Part shown: positions 24,005-32,682 of the stretch, in pieces | Position numbering within the stretch: the stretch's first letter is position 1 | Layout: each line of letters begins with the position of its first letter | Assembly: GCA_947089855.1 (NCBI GenBank) | Contig: CAMUML010000034.1 | Coordinates: forward strand, 1 to 49,449 | Direction of reading: 5' to 3' | Origin: an uncultured Eubacterium sp. | GTDB taxonomy: Bacteria; Bacillota; Clostridia; Lachnospirales; Lachnospiraceae | DNA: 49,449 nt | Notes under the pieces: model-generated | Databases searched by the model: none | Told to the model about the DNA's origin: nothing | Seen by the model: the letters and a program-made list of their open reading frames with translations, nothing else | Translations under genes and position numbers: made by a program

Positions 24005-24814
24005 TTGGATATATCAACATTGTTCGGCTTCATAGTCGGCGTAGTTATGATGGTTTTTGGTATTACGTTTAGCACAAACGATATGTCAGTGCATTTCAAT
24101 GTTATCGCAGAGTCGTTTATTGACATCCCTTCGATCATTATCACAATTGGCGGTTCCCTTTGCGGCGTGGTCGGAAGTAATAAGCTGGCCAATACCATTG
24201 CCTCTTTCAAAGCATTTTCCCTGACATTAAAGGAGCCGCACGCTGATGCGGGGGAGGCGATCCAGAATATTATCAACATGTCTAACATTGCCAGGAAAGA
24301 AGGGCTGCTCGCATTGGAAGAAGCCGCCAACGGCATTGAAGACGAATTCCTGAAAAAAGGCATTATGCTTGTGGTAGACGGTACGGATCCGGAATTGGTG
24401 CGCGGCATTATGGAGACGGATCTGACCTGTATTGAAACAAGGCATAAATCGGTGATCGGGTTTTACCAAAAATGGGGCGCGTTAGGCCCTGCCTGGGGTA
24501 TGATCGGTACACTGATCGGTTTGATCAAGATGTTAAAGGACTTATCCGATTCTTCCTCGATTGGGCCGAATATGGCGGTTGCCCTGTTGACGACGTTGTA
24601 TGGTTCCATTATCGCGAACTGGCTGTGCGAGCCGGTAGCGTCAAAATTAACGGTAAATAACGATCTGGAAATGATGGTAAAGGAAATTACGGTGGAAGGG
24701 CTTCTGTCGATTCAGGCAGGCGAAAACCCACGTGTTATTGAAGAAAAACTGAAATCCTTCCTGGCACCGGCTGTCCGTGAAGGGATGAACGGCAAAGACG
24801 GCGGAGGTGAATAA
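24005..24814 (+). CDS. motA: Flagellar motor stator protein MotA
   Basis: The protein has 269 aa. The start is TTG 24005, with AGGTGA 6 nt upstream; the ATG at 23988 is out of frame and stops early. MotA forms the ring of the proton- or sodium-driven stator. Four membrane segments are visible, the first two at about 5-22 and 35-55. The cytoplasmic loop has RKEGLLALEE, and GALGPAWGMIGTLIGLIKML in the third membrane segment carries the conserved Pro. The fourth segment (NMAVALLTTLYGSIIANWLC) is typical. motB follows after 3 nt. Confidence 0.97.
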   Translation: MDISTLFGFIVGVVMMVFGITFSTNDMSVHFNVIAESFIDIPSIIITIGGSLCGVVGSNKLANTIASFKAFSLTLKEPHADAGEAIQNIINMSNIARKEGLLALEEAANGIEDEFLKKGIMLVVDGTDPELVRGIMETDLTCIETRHKSVIGFYQKWGALGPAWGMIGTLIGLIKMLKDLSDSSSIGPNMAVALLTTLYGSIIANWLCEPVASKLTVNNDLEMMVKEITVEGLLSIQAGENPRVIEEKLKSFLAPAVREGMNGKDGGGE

Positions 24815-24817
24815 CAG

Positions 24818-25759
24818 ATGGCAAGACAGAAAAAAGAACAAGCCCCTACCGGCGGCGCGCCGGCGTGGATGGCGACTTTTAGCGATCTGATGAACCTGTT
24901 GCTTTGTTTCTTCGTACTTTTATTTTCCATGTCAACGGTGGATGAAGAAAAGTTCCAGGCATTGATTGCATCCCTGCAAAGCCAGTACAGTATCTTGACA
25001 GGCGGCGGGCATTCCGTCGGTGAAGGCCGGATGATCTCGGCAGGCATTAACCAGATGCAAAAGTACGACGTGTATTTTAACAATAAGGCGACGACTTCCG
25101 GCGAAGGCAAATCGGATGCAGAAAAAAAAGACGTTTTACATACGCTGGCTGAAAATGACGGGGAAAACCATAACCCGGAAGAAGGCTACGCCAACGAAGC
25201 CGGCAATTCCAAAGGGGTAGAGTCCGCAGAGGAAACGCCGCAGATTACACAGGCTGCTGCCGAAGAAGTAATGGAAGCGGCGCAGATGTCCGAATCGGAA
25301 CGCATGGCGGAACGTGCGGAAAAGCTGCTGCAAAAGTACGGTATACAGGATATGGTGGATGTGCAGTTTAATGGGCAGCATGTCACAATGACTTTAAACG
25401 GCGCGGTTTTATTTGCATCGGGGTCGTCTGAATTAATGCAGGGGGCAAAGCCGCTTATGAAAAAAATAGGCAAGATCCTGCAAAAGTTCCCAAAACGCAC
25501 GATAGAAGTAGAAGGGCATACGGATAATGTCCCAATCCATAATGGCAGGTATGAAGACAACAATGTCCTGTCGATGTACCGGGCGCTGTCCGTTGCAGAT
25601 TTTATCCGGGGCAATGCAAAGGTCGACCCGGCTTATATCAAATCTTCCGGGCGCGGGGACTATGTCCCGGTTGCAGATAACGCTTCGGCACAGGGGCGCG
25701 CACAAAACCGCAGGGTTGAGATAAAGATTTATAATTCCTATAATTCGCAAGACTTATAA
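24818..25759 (+). CDS. motB: Flagellar motor stator protein MotB
   Basis: The protein has 313 aa. MotB anchors the stator to peptidoglycan and carries the ion-binding Asp. Residues 16-40 are the single membrane helix with Asp23 in WMATFSDLMNLLLCFFVLLF, the conserved ion-binding position. An acidic linker of about 100 residues follows, longer than in Bacillus. The C-terminal OmpA-like domain has VLFASGSSELM, IEVEGHTDNVPIHNGRYEDN and GRAQNRRVEIKI. The ion used cannot be told from this alone. Confidence 0.97.
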   Translation: MARQKKEQAPTGGAPAWMATFSDLMNLLLCFFVLLFSMSTVDEEKFQALIASLQSQYSILTGGGHSVGEGRMISAGINQMQKYDVYFNNKATTSGEGKSDAEKKDVLHTLAENDGENHNPEEGYANEAGNSKGVESAEETPQITQAAAEEVMEAAQMSESERMAERAEKLLQKYGIQDMVDVQFNGQHVTMTLNGAVLFASGSSELMQGAKPLMKKIGKILQKFPKRTIEVEGHTDNVPIHNGRYEDNNVLSMYRALSVADFIRGNAKVDPAYIKSSGRGDYVPVADNASAQGRAQNRRVEIKIYNSYNSQDL

Positions 25760-25850
25760 ATCCGCCAGCCCGGCCGTTTCATAAATCTAATAAAATGGCA
25801 TCCTGTTTTGATATTTTATGCCGTTTCTATTGAATGAAGGAGTAAGACAG

Positions 25851-26369
25851 ATGAAAAAGAATTTAATGTCTGTGCTGATTATGGCACTCGTATTTGTGAA
25901 TGTGGTATTGTCGGCGGTTATTATGATTACGCTTGTGCCGGCAACCAAACAGGCCAATCAGCTGATTGAAGAAGTATGCGGGGCAATTGAGTTGGAGCTG
26001 GACAGCGGCAAAGTATTTAATCCGAATACGATCCCGGTAGAGCAGACAGACGTCGTAGAATTGACCGATGAACCGGCGACTTATACGCTGCGCAAGACTG
26101 GCACAGATTCTAATTACTGTACCACAAAGGTGGCGATCACTTTAAACAAAGAAGATTCGGATTATGAAGAAAAGAAGCCGCTGATCGCAGGCAGGGAAGG
26201 GCTGCTGAAAGATATTGTATCCAGTACCTTTCCAAAATATTCTTATGAAGAGGTAATGAGTACAGAAGGGCAGGAGCGGCTCCGTGACGATATACTGCAG
26301 CAGATGCAGGAATTATTTGATTCGGATTTTATTATTGCCGTTACGTTGTCCGAAACGAATTACCAGTAA
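25851..26369 (+). CDS. fliL: Flagellar basal-body-associated protein FliL
   Basis: The protein has 172 aa from ATG 25851, with AAGGAG upstream. FliL surrounds the stator and supports torque. It has one N-terminal membrane helix (about 5-27) and an extracytoplasmic domain with the C-terminal pattern EGRERLRDDILQQMQELFDS-like (here EGQERLRDDILQQMQELFDS). Conservation is low, but the position just before fliM supports the call. Confidence 0.9.
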   Translation: MKKNLMSVLIMALVFVNVVLSAVIMITLVPATKQANQLIEEVCGAIELELDSGKVFNPNTIPVEQTDVVELTDEPATYTLRKTGTDSNYCTTKVAITLNKEDSDYEEKKPLIAGREGLLKDIVSSTFPKYSYEEVMSTEGQERLRDDILQQMQELFDSDFIIAVTLSETNYQ

Positions 26370-26405
26370 ACACAGCATAAAATATATGACAGGTGGTGAG
26401 AATTC

Positions 26406-27383
26406 ATGGCTGATGTCCTGTCTCAAAATGAGATAGATAATCTACTGAAAGCCTTAAGCAGCGGCGAGGTTGATGTAGATGAAATGAAAGATGCAGAAGA
26501 AAAACCAGTCAAGAATTACGATTTTAAAAGGCCCTCCAAGTTTTCAAAAGAGCATCTGCGGACGCTGGAAATTATTTTTGAACATTATGGGCGGCTGTTA
26601 TCTACGAACCTTCCAGTATATTTAAGGAAGAATATACAAGTAGAAGTAGTCAATTCGGAAGCGGTTACGTATTCCGAGTTTGCAAATTCGCTTTCAAACC
26701 CGATGCTTTTGGGCGTGATCAATTTCTCGCCGCTAAAAGGCACAATCCTGATGGAAGTAGCGACGAATATCGGCTATGCTATGGTAGACAGGATGCTGGG
26801 CGGTTTGGGCGAGCCGTTGTCGAAGTCGCGGGAGTTTTCAGAGATCGAGCTTTTGATCATTGAACGGCTGCTTACTGTTTGTGTAAACCTCCTGCGGGAA
26901 CCGTGGAAAAATGTCGTGGAATTAAATCCAAGGCTGGAGCGGATTGAAACAAATTCGCAGTTTGCGCAGATTATCTCACCAAGTGAAATGATCGCAATTG
27001 TAACGATCAATATCAAAATCGGTGAGGTGGAAGGGCTTATGAATATGTGCCTTCCTTATATTACGCTGGATGTGGTTATGGATAAGCTGAATACAAAATT
27101 CTGGTATTCCAGCCAGCAGGAAAAAGAAGAAATATCCTATGGGGATATGGTGGAGAGCCTTTTGGAAAAGGCACAGATACCAGTCAAAGCGGTATTAGGG
27201 CACAGTTCCTTTGCCGTTAGTGATTTTGCAGGGCTGCAGGTAGGTGATATTATCCGTCTGGACACAAAAGTAGAAGATGAACTTGGGGTCTATGTGGGAA
27301 GCATTAAGAAGTTTACGGCACTGCCTGGTGTGGCAGGGGATGATTATGCGGTCAGGATAACATCAATTATTAGGGAGGAATAA
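26406..27383 (+). CDS. fliM: Flagellar motor switch protein FliM
   Basis: The protein has 325 aa. FliM forms the C ring and binds phosphorylated CheY. The N-terminal CheY-P-binding motif is VLSQNEIDNLLKAL. The middle domain begins FKRPSKFSKEHLRTLEIIFE and contains GVINFSPLKGTILMEVATNI. The C-terminal SpoA domain has LQVGDIIRLDTKVEDEL. It ends 6 nt before fliY. Confidence 0.98.
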   Translation: MADVLSQNEIDNLLKALSSGEVDVDEMKDAEEKPVKNYDFKRPSKFSKEHLRTLEIIFEHYGRLLSTNLPVYLRKNIQVEVVNSEAVTYSEFANSLSNPMLLGVINFSPLKGTILMEVATNIGYAMVDRMLGGLGEPLSKSREFSEIELLIIERLLTVCVNLLREPWKNVVELNPRLERIETNSQFAQIISPSEMIAIVTINIKIGEVEGLMNMCLPYITLDVVMDKLNTKFWYSSQQEKEEISYGDMVESLLEKAQIPVKAVLGHSSFAVSDFAGLQVGDIIRLDTKVEDELGVYVGSIKKFTALPGVAGDDYAVRITSIIREE

Positions 27384-27389
27384 AACTTT

Positions 27390-28571
27390 ATGGATGGAGT
27401 ATTATCACAAGAAGAGATTACCGCACTTCTGCAGAGTGGTGAAGATTCACCGCAGACAGCTTCTGCCGTGAACAACAGCGAGACAGTGACGGATGATGAA
27501 CGCGATACGATTGGCGAAATTGGCAATATCAGCATGGGGACGGCTGCTACAACGCTGTTTTCCCTGGTTAACCACAAAGTTGATATATCCACGCCGGTAG
27601 TATCGATGGCAAACTGGGAAGATATTGTCAGCCAGTACGAGCGGCCGTGTGTGTTTATCCGGATTTCCTATACCGTGGGCCTTGGCGGGAGCAGCCTGCT
27701 TGTGCTGAAAGAACAGGATGTAAAGGTAATCACCGACTTAATGATGGGCGGGGATGGTACCAATACGGATGTAGAGCTGGGCGAGCTTCATTTAAGTGCG
27801 ATCAGCGAGGCGATGAACCAGATGATGGGTTCTGCCGCTACTTCGCTTTCGTCGATGTTAAATAAGACGATCGACATAAGCCCGCCGGAAGCGAACCTGG
27901 TTGATATGACGGACAGCTTGGACGAAGGGGAGATTGATGAATTCCTGACCGGGAATTTTGTCAGGATTTCGTTTAAAATGGAAATCGGGGATTTGGTAAA
28001 CAGTACGATTATGCAGCTGTATCCAGTTTCTTTTGCAAAGGAAATGTGCGAAAGCATTATGCATAATATGACAAAAGATATGGAAACAAATACAGCCGGA
28101 AGCCCGCAGCCTGCGCCAGCACCATCACAGCCAGCACCGCAGCCGCAGCAGCAGCCAACGCCGCAGCCAATGATGCAGCAGCCGATGCAGGATCCGTCTA
28201 TGATGCAGCAGCCAATGTACCAACAGCCGATGATGCAGCAGCCGATGTACCAGCAGCCAATGATGCAGCAGCCGGTAAATGTACAGCAGGCACAGTTCCA
28301 AAGTTTTTCCGGAGATTTCAACCCGGCTATTTTCCAAAAAGAAAATATCGACCTGATCATGGACGTGCCATTAGAGGTTACCGTAGAACTGGGACGTACA
28401 ACGAAGTCCATTCAAGAAATTCTTGATTTTGCGCCAGGTACAATTATAGAACTTGATAAGATTGCCGGAGAACCGATTGACATACTGGTAAATGGAAAGT
28501 ATGTCGCAAAAGGGGAAGTTGTAGTAATCGAAGAAAGTTTTGGTGTGAGGATTACAGAAATTATAAAATAA
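27390..28571 (+). CDS. fliY: Motor switch phosphatase FliY (CheC-like and FliN domains)
   Basis: The protein has 393 aa, the Gram-positive form of FliN. An N-terminal motif VLSQEEITALLQSG resembles the CheY-P-binding peptide of FliM. A CheC-like domain (about 35-220) has two phosphatase motifs, EIGNISMGTAATTLFSLV and SEAMNQMMGSAATSLSSM. A linker of about 70 residues is rich in Met, Gln and Pro, with repeats of PMMQQPMYQQ. The C-terminal SpoA/FliN domain has LEVTVELGRTTKSIQEIL, APGTIIELDKIAGEPIDILV and GEVVVIEESFGVRITEI. FliY dephosphorylates CheY-P at the switch and forms the C-ring base. Confidence 0.96.
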   Translation: MDGVLSQEEITALLQSGEDSPQTASAVNNSETVTDDERDTIGEIGNISMGTAATTLFSLVNHKVDISTPVVSMANWEDIVSQYERPCVFIRISYTVGLGGSSLLVLKEQDVKVITDLMMGGDGTNTDVELGELHLSAISEAMNQMMGSAATSLSSMLNKTIDISPPEANLVDMTDSLDEGEIDEFLTGNFVRISFKMEIGDLVNSTIMQLYPVSFAKEMCESIMHNMTKDMETNTAGSPQPAPAPSQPAPQPQQQPTPQPMMQQPMQDPSMMQQPMYQQPMMQQPMYQQPMMQQPVNVQQAQFQSFSGDFNPAIFQKENIDLIMDVPLEVTVELGRTTKSIQEILDFAPGTIIELDKIAGEPIDILVNGKYVAKGEVVVIEESFGVRITEIIK

Positions 28572-28601
28572 TTGCTAACGCTTATTGGTTTGTGTTATAA
28601 T
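28572..28601 (+). promoter_or_regulatory. Internal promoter before cheY
   Basis: TTGCTA (28572-28577), an 18-bp spacer and TGTTATAAT (TATAAT at 28596-28601 with an extended -10 TG at 28593) form a good SigA-type promoter starting right after the fliY stop. It could supply cheY and the downstream export and chemotaxis genes independently of the main promoter. Confidence 0.6.
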
Positions 28602-28658
28602 AGATAAGGATGTCACATTAGACAAAATAATAAATTATTGAAATAAGGGAGAACAATT

Positions 28659-29021
28659 ATGGCAAAGAGAGTTTTAATTTGTGATGACGCAGCATTTATG
28701 AGGATGATGATCAAGGACATCTTGTCTAAGAATGGCTACGAGATTGCCGGTGAAGCAGAAAATGGTGCAAAGGCAGTCGAAAAATATAACGAAACGAAGC
28801 CAGATCTTGTGCTGATGGACATTACGATGCCTGAGATGGATGGTATCCAGGCTTTAAAGGCAATCCGTGAACTAGATTCCAGTGCCTGTGTAATTATGTG
28901 TTCCGCAATGGGCCAGCAGGCAATGGTTATAGAGGCAATCCAATCGGGTGCAAAAGACTTTATTGTAAAACCATTTCAGGCGGAACGTGTGCTGGAAGCG
29001 GTGAAAAAAGTAGTTGGCTAA
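28659..29021 (+). CDS. cheY: Chemotaxis response regulator CheY
   Basis: The protein has 120 aa, a single receiver domain. The phosphorylation site is Asp54 (LVLMDITMPEMDG), with acidic Asp9/Asp10 in LICDDA, a Ser in CSAMGQQ, and Lys in VKPFQ as the conserved switch residue. CheA phosphorylates it; FliM and FliY bind it at the motor. AGGGAG precedes ATG 28659. The stop is 1 nt before the next start. Confidence 0.97.
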   Translation: MAKRVLICDDAAFMRMMIKDILSKNGYEIAGEAENGAKAVEKYNETKPDLVLMDITMPEMDGIQALKAIRELDSSACVIMCSAMGQQAMVIEAIQSGAKDFIVKPFQAERVLEAVKKVVG

Positions 29022-29022
29022 G

Positions 29023-29406
29023 ATGACGATGACAGCCGCGGCGAGCTCTTTTCTTAGCAGCTTGAGCCAGCTTATGAGTGTCCTTGCGATTTTTGTTATT
29101 GTGCTGTTAATCACATGGGTATCGACCCGTTGGATCGCAGGGTACCAGAAGGTGCAGATGCAAAGCCAGAACCTTAAGGTTGTTGAGACATTGAAGCTTA
29201 CCGCGAATAACTACATACAGATAATAGAAGCAGGAGATGTATACCTTGTCATTGCAGTCAGCAAGGACCACGTAGAGAAGCTGGCGGAATTTACGAAGGA
29301 CCAGTGGAAGGCGCAGTCTGTGGATGTGGCAGGGCAGAAGACAGACATGGGTAGCAGTTTCCATGACATTTTTGATAAAGTAAAACATCATCTTCCAAAA
29401 AAGTAA
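29023..29406 (+). CDS. fliO: Flagellar biosynthetic protein FliO (FliZ)
   Basis: The protein has 127 aa from ATG 29023, 1 nt after cheY; no separate ribosome site is visible, so translation is probably coupled. FliO helps FliP assemble into the export gate. It has one membrane helix (about 16-36, MSVLAIFVIVLLITWVS) and a small cytoplasmic domain with VVETLKLTANNYIQIIEAGD and VYLVIAVSKDHVEKLAEF, the FliO pattern. Confidence 0.92.
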   Translation: MTMTAAASSFLSSLSQLMSVLAIFVIVLLITWVSTRWIAGYQKVQMQSQNLKVVETLKLTANNYIQIIEAGDVYLVIAVSKDHVEKLAEFTKDQWKAQSVDVAGQKTDMGSSFHDIFDKVKHHLPKK

Positions 29407-29417
29407 GGCAGATTGTA

Positions 29418-30245
29418 ATGAATACAGGAAAGAAAATAGTTTGCATGGCGTCATTTATGCTTGCCATAGTGGCGCTTACCATTTGCCTGATGTTTTGCTG
29501 TCAGCATCATGCGTATGCTTCGTCTAGGGATGAAGTCGGCAGGTTTGATCAAGCGGATGATCAGGAAGATACAACGGATATAAATGATGGGTTCCGTGTT
29601 ACCTGGGGGAATGAAGAAGGTGGGATCTCAGCGCCAATCCGGATGCTGATCGTATTGACCGTGCTTTCTTTGGTACCGTCTATATTGATTATGCTGACAT
29701 CATATACCAGGATTGTCGTTGTGCTTCATTTTGTAAGGACAGCCCTAGGTACACAGTCGTCGCCGCCAAATCAGGTTATGGCGGGTTTGGCGCTTTTTTT
29801 GACACTGTTTATTATGTCGCCTGTGTTTTCACAGGTAAATGAGGATGTGATCAAGCCGTTGGACGCAGGCGAGATTACATTGGAGGAGGCGGTGGAACGC
29901 GCGGAAGAGCCGTTCCGTAATTTTATGTATCCGAATACACAGCAAAAAGATGTCAATATGTTTTGTGAAATTGCAGACATTACGTATGAAGACTTGGATG
30001 AAGTCCCGATGACGGTTATTATTCCAAGCTTTATTATCAGTGAACTTCGGACAGCCTTTATTATCGGTTTTATGATTTATATCCCATTTATTGTGATTGA
30101 CATGGTTGTTTCATCAGTCCTGATGTCAATGGGTATGATGATGCTTCCTCCGACTACTATTTCGATGCCATTTAAAATATTGCTGTTTGTACTGGCAGAT
30201 GGATGGAACCTCGTAATTCGGGAACTCGTCCGGACGTTTAAATGA
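29418..30245 (+). CDS. fliP: Flagellar export gate protein FliP
   Basis: The protein has 275 aa. It starts with a cleavable-type signal sequence (residues 1-33, ending HAYAS), usual for FliP. The family motifs are SILIMLTSYTRIVVVLHFVR, ALGTQSSPPNQVMAGLALFL, and AFIIGFMIYIPFIVIDMVVS with SVLMSMGMMMLPPTTISMPF. FliP forms the core of the export channel with FliQ and FliR. Confidence 0.98.
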   Translation: MNTGKKIVCMASFMLAIVALTICLMFCCQHHAYASSRDEVGRFDQADDQEDTTDINDGFRVTWGNEEGGISAPIRMLIVLTVLSLVPSILIMLTSYTRIVVVLHFVRTALGTQSSPPNQVMAGLALFLTLFIMSPVFSQVNEDVIKPLDAGEITLEEAVERAEEPFRNFMYPNTQQKDVNMFCEIADITYEDLDEVPMTVIIPSFIISELRTAFIIGFMIYIPFIVIDMVVSSVLMSMGMMMLPPTTISMPFKILLFVLADGWNLVIRELVRTFK

Positions 30246-30274
30246 AAATCCAATCTGTTTAGGAGGTATGTCCT

Positions 30275-30544
30275 ATGATTACAGAAGGGCAGGTTATGGA
30301 CATCTCACGGGATGCCATTTATACAATTATTTTAACTGCGGCGCCATTGCTCCTTGTATCGCTGGTTGTCGGCCTGGTTATCAGTATTTTTCAGACAGTC
30401 ACGTCGATTCAGGAACAGACGCTGACATTTGTGCCAAAGATTTTGGCTGTATTTGCTGCAATGCTCTTAATCGGTGCATGGATGCTGAATAATATGTCAA
30501 CGTTTATGGTAGAACTGTGGTCGGACTTCAGTTTGTATGTGTGA
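30275..30544 (+). CDS. fliQ: Flagellar export gate protein FliQ
   Basis: The protein has 89 aa and two membrane helices, the family length and topology. Motifs are GQVMDISRDAIYTIILTAAP, LVVGLVISIFQTVTSIQEQT and LTFVPKILAVFAAMLLIGAW. AGGAGGT lies 7 nt before ATG. Confidence 0.98.
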   Translation: MITEGQVMDISRDAIYTIILTAAPLLLVSLVVGLVISIFQTVTSIQEQTLTFVPKILAVFAAMLLIGAWMLNNMSTFMVELWSDFSLYV

Positions 30545-30562
30545 TCAGGATAGGAATGTACG

Positions 30563-31351
30563 ATGGTCGATGCGGCGTTCTCATTACAGACAGTTGAATA
30601 TTTTTTATTGATTCTGGTGCGGATTTCCACCTGTATTTTTGCGGCACCTTTTTTTAACCTAAGAGGCATACCGACCAGGACGAAAGTAGGAGTGGCAGGC
30701 TGTATTGCAATTATGCTGGTAGGTGTTTTGCCGGAGCAGCACCTTGCTTATACAAGTATAATGGAATATGGAATTATTGTAATCAAGGAAGGAATTACAG
30801 GCTTGCTGATCGGTTATTCAGCCAGTATCTGTAATTCTATTGTTTTATTTGCAGGTACATTGATCGATATGCAGATAGGGTTGTCGATGGCACAGGAATT
30901 TAACCCGATGACGCAGATGAATGAAAGCATTACCGGCAATTTTTATAATTATATGGTTATGCTGCTTCTGATGTCTTCCAACATGTACCAGTATGTGATC
31001 CGTGCAGTGTGCGATTCTTATAAGCTGATACCAATTAACCAGCAGGTTTTCCAGTGGGACTACCTGTTGGGCGGGATTTCGGATTATATGTCCAGCTTGA
31101 TTATGCTGGGGTTTCGGATTACGCTGCCGGTATTTGCCTGTATGATGGTAACAAACTGTATCCTTGGAATTATGGCAAAGGTAGCGCCGCAGATGAACAT
31201 GTTTGCAGTCGGTATGCAGATGAAAGTGCTGTTTGGGCTGTCAATTTTGTTTTTGGCTGTTTCCCTGCTTTCCGGGGTAGCGGATTCTGTTGCACGGGTA
31301 ATGAAGCAGATGGTTGTATATATGATAAAAGGGATGTATACCAGTGGTTAG
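30563..31351 (+). CDS. fliR: Flagellar export gate protein FliR
   Basis: The protein has 262 aa and six predicted membrane helices. Family sequences are RISTCIFAAPFFNLRGIPTR, IGYSASICNSIVLFAGTLID, MAQEFNPMTQMNESITGNFY and APQMNMFAVGMQMKVLFGLS. Its end overlaps flhB by 8 nt. Confidence 0.97.
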   Translation: MVDAAFSLQTVEYFLLILVRISTCIFAAPFFNLRGIPTRTKVGVAGCIAIMLVGVLPEQHLAYTSIMEYGIIVIKEGITGLLIGYSASICNSIVLFAGTLIDMQIGLSMAQEFNPMTQMNESITGNFYNYMVMLLLMSSNMYQYVIRAVCDSYKLIPINQQVFQWDYLLGGISDYMSSLIMLGFRITLPVFACMMVTNCILGIMAKVAPQMNMFAVGMQMKVLFGLSILFLAVSLLSGVADSVARVMKQMVVYMIKGMYTSG

Positions 31352-32483
31352 GGGACAAGATAGGATACCAGGGTGGATGCCCCTGGATTTGCAGTGGTTT
31401 GCAAAAGACGGCGAGGGCGGCGAGAAAACAGAGGAACCTACCTCAAAAAAGTTAAACGATGCCAGAAATGACGGGAAAGTGGCTAAGAGCCGGGAATTGG
31501 ACAATGGCGTGGGGCTTCTTGTACTGTTTTTGATGCTCCGGGCTACGATTGGCAGCCTTGGGGAAAGCATGCTGGGGCTGTTCGATACATTTTATAATTT
31601 TATACCTGATTTTATCGCGGATAACCGCGGCGGCCCGACTGGGCGGTCTGTTTCACAGCTGCTGCGGGTAGCGGTCATGGATGCGTTTGACATGGTGGTC
31701 CCGTTTTTTGTGGTCGGTGTGATCGCAATGGTTGTGATCAACATTTACCAGGTTAAATGGAAGATAACGACAAAGCCGATGCATCCAAATATGGGAAAAT
31801 TTAACCCGGTCAATGGGTTTAAGCGTTTTTTTTCCAAGGATTCTTTGATCGAGCTTTTAAAATCAGTGGTTAAGATCGTTTTGATCGCGGCTATCGCTTA
31901 TATGTCGGTCAAAGACCAGTATGAAGAGGTGCTCCTGCTGTATGATATGGCGTTGATGCCTGCGATTATGCAGATCGGCACTTTGATCTTGGACATGGGG
32001 ATCCGGATTGCGGCTGCCTTTCTGATCGTTGGTATTGCCGACTATATCTATCAGAAATGGAAGTTCCATGAAGATATGAAGATGACAAAGCAGGAAGTCA
32101 AGGATGAATATAAAAATGCAGAAGGCGACCCGCAGATCAAAGGCCAGCAAAGGGCCAGGATGCGCGAGGCGTCGCAGCGGCGTATGATGCAGGATGTGCC
32201 AAAAGCCGATGTTGTCATTACAAACCCAACACATTATGCCGTAGCGTTAAAATATGACGCCGATGAGGCACAGGCGCCGGTCGTGCTGGCAAAAGGTACG
32301 GATTACCTTGCTTTGCAGATTAAGGAAAAGGCAAAGGAAGCAGATGTAGAAATTGTGGAGAATAAGCCGCTGGCACGTATGCTTTATGCGAATGTAGAAA
32401 TTGGGGAAGAGATCCCGCCTGAACTGTACCAGACGGTAGCAGAGATTTTAGCGGCGGTATACCGTTTGAAAAATAAGCTTTAA
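31344..32483 (+). CDS. flhB: Flagellar export switch protein FlhB
   Basis: The protein has 379 aa from GTG 31344, which overlaps fliR and has AAAGGGA upstream; ATG 31377 is a possible later start. FlhB sets substrate specificity of the export gate after self-cleavage at NPTH, found here at residues 294-297 (VITNPTHYAVALKYD). Four membrane helices precede it, after the family start KTEEPTSKKLNDARNDGKVA. LARMLYANVEIGEEIPPELY is the conserved C-terminal part. Confidence 0.97.
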   Translation: MVRGQDRIPGWMPLDLQWFAKDGEGGEKTEEPTSKKLNDARNDGKVAKSRELDNGVGLLVLFLMLRATIGSLGESMLGLFDTFYNFIPDFIADNRGGPTGRSVSQLLRVAVMDAFDMVVPFFVVGVIAMVVINIYQVKWKITTKPMHPNMGKFNPVNGFKRFFSKDSLIELLKSVVKIVLIAAIAYMSVKDQYEEVLLLYDMALMPAIMQIGTLILDMGIRIAAAFLIVGIADYIYQKWKFHEDMKMTKQEVKDEYKNAEGDPQIKGQQRARMREASQRRMMQDVPKADVVITNPTHYAVALKYDADEAQAPVVLAKGTDYLALQIKEKAKEADVEIVENKPLARMLYANVEIGEEIPPELYQTVAEILAAVYRLKNKL

Positions 32484-32682
32484 AAAACGAAAGATCAAAT
32501 AGGAGAACAGGCTGTAGAAAAAGGAAAATTGTATAAAAAACAGGCTGTGGAAAAAAGGGAAGGCTATTTGGAAGAAAATTTAGAAAGAAGCTGTGGCAGA
32601 ACATGCAGTTAAGCAATGAATTAGAAAAAACGGTTAGAAAACGATTTATGATAGAAACAAAGGAAAGGTGGGATTGACGAAT

